A DNA stretch of 64,000 nt from Carallia brachiata (lineage: Eukaryota > Streptophyta > Magnoliopsida > Malpighiales > Rhizophoraceae). Positions 22,294 through 34,200 of this stretch are shown in pieces (the stretch's first letter is position 1; each line of letters begins with the position of its first letter). A program made the position numbers and the translations under genes. The DNA lies in the NCBI GenBank assembly GCA_021464245.1, contig JADCRB010000043.1, forward strand, positions 1,759,569 to 1,823,568, in the 5' to 3' direction. The notes below the pieces were generated by a model. It searched no databases, was not told the origin of the DNA, and saw nothing but the letters and a program-made list of their open reading frames with translations.

Positions 22294-25200
22294 TCAAAGC
22301 CGAACTTGTGGAAGGTTTGATTTTCCGTCGATGACATGGAAGCCATTAAGCTCCAAATATTGTCTGTAGGTCATTCCAAGGTAGTCAGGTGGGTGGGAGT
22401 CGTCCACAAATTCTGGTGCAGGACACACAAATGTGTCCAACGCCGGCCCCATGAAATATGGTGGGGTCACCCTCCTTACTTCGTTGTTCAAAATCACTCG
22501 ATGCACGCCAGCCTTAAACTTGCCATTGGTTAAAATCTGCAATGACCCCCAGCAAAATTATTAATTAGATCACTTTAATCATATATGATAATCAGTAATT
22601 AACAAGAAATTTAATTGATTAATTAATTTTGCCTTTTGATTATATACCTCAGTGAGATCAGCAACGTTACATGCGATCCAATCAGGCTCAATGCTTACGT
22701 TGAGCCACTTGCCATTATGCTCCACTTGTAGCCCACCGTTGGTATTTTGAGTAACAAGAGTGAAAATACCGGTGTCTGTGTGTTCCAGTTGGCCCATTCG
22801 GTTTGTCGAATTCGTACGTGCCGGATAGTCATTCACGGTAATAAAATGGTGGCCGGATTCTAATTTAAATTTTTTCTCAAAGTAGTCTTCCTCGAATCCT
22901 AAGGCCTTTGACATCCCTCTAAGTAGCTCAAGTCCAAGCTCCCTTACTTTTTTGCTAAACTCCTTGACTGTCTCACTGCGAATCAATATTAATTACAAAG
23001 GGAATCTTAATTAATTTCTGGCTAATTATTAATCAATTAGGAATGTAATTAGTTGAGGAATAAGGTGAGGAGCTAATTAATTACGTTAAAGCAGGCGGCT
23101 TAGGAGGGCAGTGCAGGGTGGGATGCATGGCTACAAAAAGATACTCCCGACTAATAATGCTTTTTTCACCTTCGAAGAAGCGGATCCTATCGTCTGGATC
23201 CCTTGTGTCGTACTTGCGCTTCTCCTCTTCTGTCTGATCAAAGAATTCCATGAACCTTTCTATGGTCTCTCTTATTAAATTTTCTGGTATCGGATGGTCT
23301 TTCACCTGCGGAATTATCATCCATTAAGACAAATATGTCCGGCACGATACTGTGTACTGAAAAGAGAAAAAAAAAATAAAATATATATATATATAAGTCC
23401 CTTTCATGAATAGTGGCTGAAAACTAGTCTCTAATTGGTTAGGAAATTGCAACCTATACGTATTTTAGGATAAATTATACTACCAGAATCGGGCAACAAT
23501 TTTTTTTGCCCAAATTGCAACAAGGCCATTATTTTATGTAACAACGGTATTATTTTTAGTAACATAAAAATTAGTTTTTTTTTTTTTGTTGCAAAAACTA
23601 AAACTCCCGTTGCACAAAAAAGAACAGTTATTGCAATTCGGGTAAAACCCGATTCTGGAAGTGTAACGAGACTATGTATTTTATACTAGAAACGGATCTA
23701 AAAAGAATTTCGATGCAAATTTTATATGTATAAAATACGACAATAAAATCAATATATACGATGAAGTATAAAATAATTATATTAATTATTTTCACTAATA
23801 AACATTATAACTGTATTATATGAGTTTTAATATTTTGAAATTATCTTTTTATTTTTTATATAATTAATATATTTTTTATATAAGTAATTATTTAATTATT
23901 TAGTCATTTATCTTTTATTTGATTGCGTAATAATTTTTTTATGATATTTATCGTAGAAAAGCTGTTTTTTTTAGTGTAATTATTGTAACCGAAAAAAAAT
24001 TAAAGTCATCAAACCAAACAAAAGGACTAAAGTCAATTAAAATAAATACATGTTTAAAGTATATAGTGTGTTTCTATATTCTTTTTCTTTTTTTAATTTC
24101 TATTGCTAATAATTTATTTCACTAAAATATAAAATATTTCTTGAAAGATAGTATAAAAATAAGAAAAAGCTTATTCAAACATTTTTGGAAATTAATGAAA
24201 AAAAATCAATGAAATAAATTTTATAAAACAAAATTGTAAACCTAGAAACCCAATGAAAGGAAAAGGATGCATTTGAATGGAAAATTTGGAAAGCCAATCA
24301 AAAAAAAAAAAAAAGAAAAAAGGGCTCTCCAAAAACGAAAAGAAAAAATCAATAAGAAAAAAGAAAAAAACCTCCAACCAACGAGAAAACAAAAACAAAA
24401 ACTAAAAGGTATCAGAGAAAGCACAAACTCGGAGCAGGAGCACGGAAATGAGGGGAGCAAAGTCACAAACCATAAAACTAAATCATGCTATTTTAAATAA
24501 ATTATAACAAAAAAGTCAGGGGGACACATACTGAATCCGTCCCTGCTTTGTGCGAGAAAGTTAAAGATTTTTCAAAACGGGCTGTTAAAAAAATCTTGGG
24601 TGCGGTGGCTGCTCTAAAGACCGTTAAACTAAATTAGAGGTCCCTTTTTAAGTTTCTAACTCCAGATTTTCGACCTAAGAAAAAAAAATTTTAATTTTTT
24701 AACTGATAACTTAATAGTTACTAGAGCTCCCTTAAAGAGTGAGGTGGAGTTTAGAACTTGCCCGAGTGCTTGAGGATACTCTCTTAGAATAGTCGGACGA
24801 ATATCCACTATAAAATATATTTACTATTAAGATAAAACTCATTTGTTCTATTTCAAAAACTTTCACGCGTTGAATTTTTTATGAGCATGAGTATACTGTT
24901 TAAAATTTTATATTCAAATTTTATTCAAATTATAATAAATTTTAACTTTTTACAATAATGATAATTTTTTTACAATACAAAAAAGTAAATTTATAATTGA
25001 GACAAATTTCGGAAAAAAGAAGTCTCTAATAATGTGCTTTTTCTCTCTTTTTTTATTTTTATTTTTATTGAGGCCCACTAACCGTGCCTCTTGCACCCTG
25101 CAATAACTTGGATGCAGCAAGCAATGTACTTTCACGTCCTAATTCTGTTTTGACGTTGACTCGCACTCATCATAATTAGTTAACTTCTGTTTGCCATATT

Positions 25201-25544
25201 TTTTGTGCAGTGTATCTATAACGCGTGCTAACAAGCAAACTAAAAGCAAAGAGAGTATATGAAGGGGCAGGAGATGATCAGAACTAAGAAGGCACAAATG
25301 AGAGGGAGAAAATGATGCCTACGATGAAAAAACCATATTCGCGGCACCATTTGCCGAGGTCTTCAATGGCTTTGGAACGTCGAGCAGGATCATCGGACTT
25401 AAACATGGTGTAGTCTATGATGGGTAGTTCATGCTCTACTCCATGCCAGCATTCAATGTTGTCAATGGCCGCAGAGCCATTTCCAATAATGGGGCTGATT
25501 GTTTTTGGCTCAAAAGAACTTTGTTTGAGGAAGGACACCTCCAT
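22294..25544 (-). CDS. 2-oxoglutarate/Fe(II)-dependent dioxygenase, array gene B
   Basis: Exons on the minus strand: 25323-25544, 23085-23305, 22648-22975 and 22294-22536, with GT..AG introns of phases 0, 2, 0 and a 337-aa product. Fe ligands are His213, Asp215 and His269 and the 2-oxoglutarate Arg is Arg279 in R-V-T. The C-terminus reads PPDYLGMTYRQYLELNGFHV. It differs from D at only six residues; exon 1 is identical. One change is near the cofactor region: GHHF here against GHDF in A, C and D. Residue 77 gives KDHPIP where the other copies have KNHP. Intron 1 is about 2.0 kb and holds two transposons that D lacks. All exons are open and splice sites sound, so it should be functional; the substrate is unknown. 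Confidence 0.92.
23468..23672. mobile_element. 205-bp MITE in intron 1 of gene B
   Basis: Terminal inverted repeats TTATACTACCAGAATCGGG (left) and, reverse complemented, TTACACTTCCAGAATCGGG (right) match at 17 of 19 positions. The insert is bounded by TACGTATTTTA (23457-23467) and TATGTATTTTA (23673-23683), an 11-bp target-site duplication. D has the single site TACGTACTTTATGC near 37089-37102. Mutator-like by TSD length; it has no coding capacity. Confidence 0.85.
23689..24545. mobile_element. 857-bp non-autonomous element in intron 1 of gene B
   Basis: Bounded by TTTTATACTA (23679-23688) and CTTTGTGCGA (24546-24555), both versions of the single site CTTTATGCTA found in D. The ends AACGGATCTA and, reverse complemented, CAGGGACGGATTC are degenerate inverted repeats. 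Its left target-site copy overlaps the right target-site copy of the 205-bp MITE, so the two insertions are adjacent. The interior has no transposase. Confidence 0.7.
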
Positions 25545-25646
25545 CGAGGAGATGAGCGGAAAACAGAGCTTTTAACTGCTAGTTAGAGAGACTACCGTAG
25601 ATTACGGGAATCAATGAGAGCGTGCAAAGATGGAGTTGAGCATGCC

Positions 25647-25661
25647 AGTATTTATTGGCGG
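25647..25661 (-). promoter_or_regulatory. Probable core promoter motif of gene B
   Basis: Same CCGCCAATAAATACT motif as above gene A, about 105-115 nt upstream of the ATG at 25544. Confidence 0.5.
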
Positions 25662-26240
25662 AGGCCTGCATGGCGTCACGGTCTCATAATGGATTGCATT
25701 AATGTTTGGTTTTGATACTGGACGGGTAAATTTATTGAGGTGAGGAGAGACAGTTATTTTTTTTTTTTAGACTTTGCACATTAAGTTTAGAGGTGTTGCA
25801 TATGGTAAGTAAAATAATAAAAAATTGTTAAAACTTATGACATTCATAACTAAAGTTGATGAGCCATAGATTTATGAACAATTTGTACGAAAATAACTCT
25901 ATAAACTTCGCGTCCATCCCCACCCCATCCGTGTATCACTATTGTAATGTTAAACAATTTTAGAGTATGGGCGATGAAGAAAAAGCGGGTAGTCACTTAA
26001 TTAATGACCAAAATGGAAAAAGATATTAACTTTCTTTTTTTCTTTGAGTAAATCTCAAAAAAGATAATAACAATAGAAAAGTTTTTAACAAATTAAATTT
26101 GAATTAACAAGTATATTTCGGGTGATGTTAGATAAATCAGTTATTTTGGGTATATACACATATATACACATATATAAAATTTTTGTCCAAACTCTACAGT
26201 GATTTCAAATAAAATTTGCGTAATTTTTGTCCAAACACTA

Positions 26241-26838
26241 ATCCCTTGTTTGGGAAAAAATGTAGGGGGAAAGGAATATGAGAGAAATGGATATTGGAAG
26301 AGATGAATATATTTCATCTTTCTTGTATTTTTTAAAGTGTAATGTGAAGAAAGAAAGTTAAAAATATTTTTTTAAAAAAATAAGTGGAAAAGATGATGAA
26401 ATAAAATAATATGTATTATAATATCAAATTCACCCTTAAAAGTAAAAACTAAAAAAATAAAAGCAAAGAGAAAAATGTAATTTAAAAAAAAAAAAAGAAG
26501 CAGCCGGCAAAAGGCTAGCCTTTTGTCCCGTAGTGTTTCACCTAAATCTTCCTTAATTTGGGAGGATTGAGTTTTGATGGACCCGAAGAAAAACATAGGT
26601 TCCATTATTTTTGTTTTTTTCATTCTTTTCCTTCCCAAACAACGTCACATTTCTTATTCCACCCCCCCGTTCTTTTTCAGGTCCTACCATTTTTGTTTTT
26701 TTCATTATTTTCCTTCCCAAACATCATCACATTTCTTATTCCACCCCCATTCTTTTCTTTTTTTTGACTGACTGACACCCCCATTCTTTTCACAAACAAA
26801 GAATCCCTCTCAAGTCATGTTCCCAAACAAAAGGTAAA
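26241..26838. mobile_element. MITE-like element at the duplication junction
   Basis: Left end CCTTGTTTGGGAAAA (26244-26258) and, reverse complemented, right end CCTTTTGTTTGGGAAC form inverted repeats. The body has purine-rich left and pyrimidine-rich right arms and the 18-bp palindrome near its centre. Its left end coincides within about 15 bp with the edge of the block duplication. Confidence 0.55.
26508..26525. repeat. Perfect 18-bp palindrome, block 2 copy
   Basis: Identical to the palindrome at 14075-14092. Confidence 0.85.
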
Positions 26839-28791
26839 AATAACTGGAGAAAAATACATGGGAAAAAAAGGAATCTTGATAATTATTGGAAACATTTTAT
26901 CTATTGACAGCAACTTGCACGACGCAAGCAACAACAAAGGTGGACACGTAGAAAAGCAAATAACCTTTTATCAGAGCACTTGACAGTGACATAAGAATCA
27001 CACTGCACACTGCACACTGCGTGCAGAAAAGCAAACATTACCGTCAAAATCACGCGCGCAAACGGACACCCGCCTAACAGTTAGCCAATCACTTTCCTTG
27101 TTAAGACACATGCACGCACGCAACCCTTATTAACTAGTTATAATACCTTCTTATTTATAGATCTAATTAATCATTGCATAAAAAGCCACAAAGGACAGGC
27201 TGCTCCCTTTGATTGATGATTAATATTATGATCAAGGACTCGAAGCCGAACTTGTGCGAGGTTTGATCTTCCGTCGATGACATGGAAGCCATTAAGCTCC
27301 AACAATTGTTTGTAGGTCATTCCAAGGAATCTAGGTGGGTGGGAGTCGTCCACAAATTCTGGTGCAGGGCACACAAATGCGTCCAATGACGGCCCCATGA
27401 AATATGGTGGGGTCAACCTCCTGACTTCGCTGTTCAATATCACTCGATGATTCGCAGCCTTAAACTTGCCATAGGTTAAAATCTGCAATACCCCGACCAA
27501 TTATGAAATAGATCACTCTAATCATATGAAAATCTGTAATCAAAAAGAAACTTAATTGATAAATTAATTTTGACTTTTTGATATGCCTCATTGAGATCAG
27601 CAACGACACAAATCCAATCAGGCTCAATGTTTACGTTCAGCCACTTGCCATTATGCTCTGTTGTAGCCCTCCGTTGGTATTTTGAGTAATAAGAGTGCAA
27701 AAACCAGTGTCGTTGGCCCATTCGGTTTGTCAACTCTGACGTGCCGGGTAGTCATTGACGGTAATAAAATCGTGGCCAGATTCCAATTTAAATTTCTTCT
27801 CAAAGAAGTCTTCCTCCACTCCTGAGGCCTTCGACATCCCTGTAAGAAGCTCAAGTCCTAGCCCCCTTACTTTTTTACTAAACTCCTTGACCGTCTCACG
27901 GTGAATATTAATTACAGGGAAAATTTTCATTAATTTGTGGCTAATCATTCAGGAATGTAATTAATTGAGACATAAACTGAGGAGCTCAGTAATTACGTTA
28001 AAGCAGGTGGCTTAGACGGGCAGTGCACGGTGGGATGCGTGGTCACATAAAGAAACTCTCTACTAATAATGTTTGTTTCCTCTTTGAACAAGCGGATCCT
28101 ATCGTCTGGATCCCTTGTGTCGTACTTGCGCTTCTCCTCTTCTGGCTGATCAAATAAATTTCATTAATCTTTCTATGGTCTCTCTTATCAGATTTAATGG
28201 CACCGGATGGTTTTTCACCTGTGGAATTATCATCCATCAATTAAGCTCAATATGTACAACACGTTACTATGTATGGAAAAGAAAAGAGATATTTAGGTGT
28301 CTATATATATATATATCTTATAAAAGTCCTCTTCATGAACTGTGGCCACTGTTAAAAAACAAGTGAAAACGAGTCTCCAATTGGTTATGAAATTGTAACA
28401 TATACATACTATATGCTAGGGAGGTAAAGATTTCTCAAAGTAGAACAGGCTGTCACATAAATCTTGGATTTCTGGCTGTTCTAAAGTCAATTATACTAAT
28501 AGATATCTTTCATAGGACTCGAATTCTAGATTTTTAACTTAAAAGAGATTTTTTTTGTTTAGCAGACTAATAGTTACTCCACCTGCTTAAATGGGTAAAG
28601 TGTTTAGACAGAAGTTTGAACTTTCAATTAGACGCTTGGAGACATTCTTTCAGATAATTAAGTAAATATTCGCCTCAACTCAAAATGATAATAATAATAA
28701 TAAAATAAATTTTTTACTTAGATAAAACTCATTAATACTATTTGGAAAACTTTCACGTGTTGAATTTTTTATTGTACTAAGCTTTACTAAA

Positions 28792-29107
28792 TTTTTTTTC
28801 CAAAGAAAAAAGATTTGTGGTAAGTATGTCGATTATCAAATTTGCGGACTAAGTCAGGGTTATTCGTTTAATACTTATTCAACTTCACCCATAAGAGTGA
28901 ACCCACCTGCTGAGTACTGTTGGAACTGTACGTGACTCCCCTAAACTAATCAAGTATTTCGAATCGTAAACTGGAGCGTGCGCACACCATATATTGCTTA
29001 GTTTCTTCAAGGAGAATAAGGTTCAAGTACAGTTCACAGGATTCAAATTAGAGTTGTAAATGAGAGAAACACGCCAATTGACCAATCAAATTGCCACTTC
29101 GGGTGAT
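28792..29107 (-). mobile_element. 316-bp retroposon (SINE-like) in intron 1 of C
   Basis: Flanked by AAGCTTTACTAAA (28779-28791) and AAGCTTGACTAAA (29108-29120), a 13-bp target-site duplication with one mismatch. Gene A has the single uninterrupted site AAGCTTTACTAAAATTATTG. The left end on the plus strand is T8, so on the minus strand the element ends in an A run, as expected of a LINE-mobilised element. I see no clear tRNA-like head with A and B boxes, so SINE is a suggestion only. Confidence 0.7.
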
Positions 29108-29244
29108 AAGCTTGACTAAAATTATTGAGGCCCGCCATCTTGTCGCCCTGCAATTACATAGACATAGAACTGTTCCTGTGTACAAAGAAAAAAAGGACTG
29201 TTCCAAAAAAGGAAGAATTACAAACATAGATGCAACAAGTTTTA

Positions 29245-29585
29245 CTAAAATTAAGTCTTAACTTTTATAAATTTTTATAATCGAGTATTTTAATTTTTTT
29301 AATTGAATTTTATACTTTTCAGATCTTTTATAATCGAATCTTTTTATCAATTTGATCTTTAAAAATATATTTGATTTAACAGATCTGAAAGATATTTGAT
29401 TTAACGGTCAAATTTATTTTTAATAGTTAAATCGATGGAATGACTCGATTGTAATAGATTTGTATCTCGATTGTAATAGATTTGAATGATACACGACTCA
29501 ATTAAAAAATTAAAAAGTTTCAAACTCAATTATAAAAATTTGTAAAACTTTAAGATTTAAATAAGTATTTTTCTATCGCAGCTAT
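29245..29585. mobile_element. Palindromic MITE in intron 1 of C, shared with A
   Basis: Homolog of 16960-17232 with an extra local repeat of TCGATTGTAATAGATTTG (about 29447-29483). Shared with A and absent from B and D. Confidence 0.55.
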
Positions 29586-30023
29586 CATAATTTGTTAACT
29601 TTGTTTGCCATGTTTTATGTGCCGTTTATGAGAATTCAGCCTTCCTTCATCTCTAACACGCGCTAATAAGGAAAACAAAAGCAAAGCGCGCATATGAACG
29701 GGCAAGAGATGATCAGAACTAAGAAGGTACAAAAGAGGGGAGGAAATTAATGATGCCTACGATGAAAAAACCATATTCGCGGCACCATTTGCCGAGGTCT
29801 TCGATGGATTTGGAACGTTAAGCAAGATCATCGGACTTAAACATGGTGTAATCTATGATGGGAAGTTCATGATCTATTCCATGCCAGCATTCAATGCTGT
29901 CAATGGCCACAGAGCAATTTTTAAGAAAGGGGCTGATTGTTTTTGGCTCAAAAGAATTTTGTTTGAGAATGGACACCTCCGTTGAGAAGACGGCGAGGAA
30001 AAGAAAGCTTTAACAGCTAGTTA

Positions 30024-30491
30024 CATTGTGTCTGAGAGGCGGAAAAGGGGAGGGAGAGAAAAGTAAAAGAATTATGGTAAATTATTATACTTAAAAAATA
30101 TTTGAAAGTGAGAGAGAGGAAAATTTTTCCTAATCCTCCTAAACCCACCAAAATCAATCTTTTTAAAAATAAAAGGAAAGTTATTAATTTTCTTACTAAA
30201 TTTATTAAATAACTCAATTAGCTTTCATATAATTTAAAAATTATAATTTTACCTTAACAAAACATTTAAATAGAATGTTTTATAAAAGATAAAATTGTTA
30301 TTTTAATACATTTTATTTTTCTCTCCCTTACTTTCTCTTATTTTTTAAACAAAAAAATTTATAATTTTTCTTTCTCTCATCATCTCTTTCTAAATATAAA
30401 AAAAATAAAAAATATTTCTCTCTTTTAATAATTCTCTACCACACTTTCTTCTCTTTCACTTTTTATTTTCTTGAAGATTTTCTCAAAACGG
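30024..30491. mobile_element. MITE in the 5' flank of C
   Basis: Splits the upstream region between AACAGCTAGTTA and GATAAACTACCGTAG, which are contiguous in A, B and D. The arms (GGGGAGGGAGAGAAAAGTAA on the left, CTTCTCTTTCACTTTTTATT on the right) are inverted repeats. They resemble the element at 14103-14532 in opposite orientation. It lies about 45 bp above the mutated start and moves the promoter motif away from the gene. Confidence 0.65.
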
Positions 30492-30537
30492 ATAAACTAC
30501 CGTAGATTATGGAAACCAATGAAAGCATGCAATGCCA

Positions 30538-30550
30538 GTCTTTATTGGCG
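30538..30550 (-). promoter_or_regulatory. Displaced promoter motif of pseudogene C
   Basis: The minus strand reads CCGCCAATAAAGACT, with TAAATA changed to TAAAGA. It now lies about 560 nt from the start position because of the inserted MITE. Confidence 0.4.
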
Positions 30551-31204
30551 GATGCTGCACGTCACGGTCCCATAAGCCAAAATAAAAGTGATTTGTAATT
30601 TGATTCTTTATTTTTTAAGTAAGTATAATTTATATATAATTTTATATTATATAATAAGTGATGTCTACTAAAAATAAAAATAAAATAATAGAATTGTATT
30701 GTACAAAATTATAATTAAATTATATTTATAAAAAAAGTGAGTAAAATTTTCAAGTGATCATCATGAATTACAATAATGTATAGGGTTTTGATACAGGTAA
30801 ATTCATTGACATGAAAAGAAATGTAGTTAATTTTTTTTGTACTTTTTTCATACATTTATCAAACATTAACTTTAATTTTAACGTTATTAAAAGATAGAGG
30901 GTTTGGTTTAGGTTTTTATTTTTTTACTCTTTAAGTTTTAAAAAATAATTTTCATTTTTTTAACTTTTTAAAAATAAAAATTTCTAAAAAATTTGTGAAA
31001 AAAGTGTTATATGTCACATCATCATCTTCAGCTATTGTGGATGACGTGGTGCTGACTGGAACGTCATATGTTAGATTTAATAGTTAATTAATAGAAAAAG
31101 GTGAACAAATTTGATAGCAAGGTAACAAGTAATTTATAAAAAAAAAATTGTAGGTAAAATTTCTAAAATGACCAAATGCAATAAGTGAAATTTGTATTCA
31201 TACC

Positions 31205-34200
31205 TTAAGATGAGAGAATTTAGTTTAGATGAAATAGTGGAAATCCTATACTTTTATTTTTAAAAGATGTGAAGTTTAAATTTTAATTTTTTTTAAGTGT
31301 CCTTTTAATTAATAATATATTATTATCTCCCCTACAAACTTAAAAAAATATTTAAAAGAAAATATGTGTATGACTCTTTTTCTTTAATTCCGTGCCAATT
31401 TCTCCAAAGAACCTCACATACGTAATTGTCATTTCTTTTTTTCCTTGATACATAGGAAATAATATATTCAATTATCAATGAGAGAGACATCATTACGAAT
31501 AAGATGGACCGTTCTAACCAAAAGGACAGGTATAATGATTCCGACATATACAATCAACGTGGACTTCCGTGTTTGGTGAAGGACAGAACAAAATAAAAAT
31601 AGGAACCGTGGAATTGCGTTTGTATAATTCCTGCTGCCGCGTGTGGCTTTTTGATTGGTGGACAAAAGATACTAACAGATCATAGATGTTAGCATCTGGC
31701 CTCCTTAGGTGGGCATGTGACTAAATGTAGGGTTATAATTTTTTAATTAAATATTAAATATTTTTAATATTATTTTTAATATATTTAATATTATTTTTAA
31801 ATAATAATATTTTAAAAACATTTTAATTTTTTTTTATCTTATTTATATATGATCAGATATTTAGCTATAAACGTCTAAGCCATGCACTTACAATCAATGT
31901 AGACTTTTGTACCTCACAATTGCATTTTATTATCGCGACAGTTTGATACTCTAAAATGAGAAGTTAAATTCAGTTTATTCATTTTTAAGAAATAAAAAAA
32001 ATATAAATTAAATGTTTTAATCAGAGACATAAAGGCTGGGGAAAGGGGCTTATGGAGACTTGCAAAAAAATATAGTCCCGCGAACCTACAATAAATACTA
32101 GAAAATATTATAAAAGAATAATGATAAAGGTCATGAAAAATGTTTCACGAATTGTTCCGACTACTAGAAATAGTATTGAGTTGGACAATTTTCTATTTAA
32201 CGGATTAACAAGTCACTTGACTCTTTAATAATACTAACAGTAAGGGACTATTCGCTAAATTATTTTTGGCACCTCTATCATTACTCTTATGAAAAGGTGG
32301 TACGCACTCAAATTGCACGATATTTTATTTTCCAAGTGTTAAAATGATGGTGTCCGTGTGGGCCTTTAGACAACTGGAATGAAAGACCTTGGAATTGGAA
32401 TTGTGGAAAATTATGAGAAGATATTAATCTTGTTGATGGGTGCTACTGTTACTATTAAAAATTAAAAAGAATGATAAAATGATGTTTGATTAATTTTTTT
32501 TAAGTGTTAATATTGTTGATACTTACTATAAAATATTGTTGATTGAAAAAATAGAGATTTTTTATTTTTTATTTTTATTAACAACAGATGAAAATGACAA
32601 TTACATAATTACCCCTTGAAACAGGGCCTGCAAACACTATGGGCTTTGCCACACTGTACAATTAATGGGGAAACCCGTTACAAATAATGAAAGGAACTGA
32701 TGAACCCAAAAAACAAAAAAAAAAGAATGTTGACCAAAAAAAATAATGAAAGGAACTGTTAACCAAAAAAAATGATGAAAGGAATAACTAATAGTCGTTG
32801 CTACCGATGATAGTAGTTCATTTTCGCTTAATTAGAGGTCTTAATTATAGTTTTAAGAATGTAGTCGCGTTAAATACCTATTAGAAAATTTTTACTATTT
32901 ACGCGATTCTATTCGAGTCAATCCAGATTAGTCAACTTTCAAACTAAATACTGGACTGTGATGGACAAGAAAAATAATAATAATAATAATAATGAAAGAA
33001 ACTGTAGTGAAAGAGACTTTACAGTTGATTGAAATTTCTTTTTTACAACTTTTCTTTGTTCACGTTATATGTAGTAGTAAAGTAGTATTATTTTTTTTTT
33101 CAACTTTTCTTCATTTTCAACTTGGCTAAAAGAAACTTTTCTTTGTAAATAGTATAATAAAATAATATTATTTTTACTTAAATTCTTCTGAATATACAGA
33201 TCAGTGTCTATTATTTTAAATATAGTCACTTCCTCTTTTTCTTATTTTATTTTATTTTTACAGTGTAAACAGTAATTTAGACAGAAAAAATAATAATTAT
33301 TTGTTTGAGCACAATAATCTGTATAATGAAAATAATATTTTTAAAATAATAATACTTATTATAAATTCTAGTTGATCTTCAAGTTATATATATAATAAAT
33401 TTTTATTTTTAAATACATAAAATACATTTTTATAAGACTAATTTAGATTAATTAGAGGTTAAAAGAGTATTTATAATAATAAATAGAAATAGAATATTTA
33501 AAATAATTATTTTATTATTTAATTAGTAACAACAAGTGTTAATTTAATCGAATAATATTATTTTATTTTATTTATTAGTAACAGTAATCAATAATTAATA
33601 ATAGTAATCAACAATCAATAATAGTAATAATAATCAATAACAGTAAAATCAAACACCTAATAAAGCACAAGTTGTGGAAAAGGGACCTGCGCATATATAT
33701 GGGCGGAGAACAATGGAAAGGTTCCTTGGTGGTTTTTATTTTTCATGATAATCAAGAATATAAATGATCCACCGAAATTTTGAAAATACCCAGGACTGAT
33801 TTAACTAATGTACAAGACTGGAAATCATTAATCCTCTCTTTTTTTCCAAATTATATATATATATATTATCGATGCTGTGATATTTACCGTCCCAACTCTG
33901 GTGATTGAGTTTAAATTTTCATTTTCTTTTTAGAATGTCTACAGGAGGTTTCCTGTCGAACCCAATTGAAACGAACGGCGAAAGGGCAGCAAGACTAAAA
34001 AAAAAAAAAAAAGAATTAGTGTATGCAATCCCATTTTTAAGTAGATTTAAATTTTCATAAATCTAAAAGAAAATTCTGAAGCTCAAGTCAAAATTCTCTA
34101 ATATCTAAGGAGAGCATTCAAGTCATCTGGTCCAGCTGTTAGGCTAATAGGCTGCCTACTGTCGCTGCTCGCTTATGACAGCATTAGTACGTATTTTGGC

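Larger units (their letters stand above)
13785..26230. repeat. Segmental duplication block 1 (genes A and B)
   Basis: Left block of a direct tandem duplication of about 12.4 kb. It starts near AACACTAACGGGAAAAATGTA at 13784 and ends near 26225. The same order (MITE, gene, flank, gene, 5' flank) recurs at 26231-39178. The tails match from the first exon of B (25544) to 26225 and from that of D (38534) to 39178, and homology stops abruptly at the shared word GTAATTTT. Confidence 0.85.
27171..29982 (-). pseudogene. 2-ODD dioxygenase pseudogene C (copy of gene A)
   Basis: Exon relics lie at 29761-29982, 27997-28218, 27587-27898 and 27240-27482. Lesions compared with A: the start codon is ACG; a Gln codon in exon 1 is TAA; exon 2 is 222 bp instead of 221 (one-base insertion); and the exon 3 acceptor AG is changed (TTCACCG for TTCGCAG). 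Exon 3 is 312 bp instead of 328, from deletions of 11, 3, 1 and 1 bp. The 11-bp deletion removes the Leu-Glu-His codons and part of the next, destroying the first Fe ligand and the frame. The exon 3 donor is GC, and the stop codon is CGA, extending the frame by 28 codons to 27171. Protein-level similarity to A is strong in exon 4. Intron 1 has gained a retroposon. It cannot make the enzyme; a transcript is possible. Confidence 0.95.

Noticed and set aside
24192..24500. Lys-rich or Phe-rich frames near 24.2-24.5 kb
   Set aside because: Low-complexity A/T tract inside the 857-bp element in B intron 1; not a transposase.
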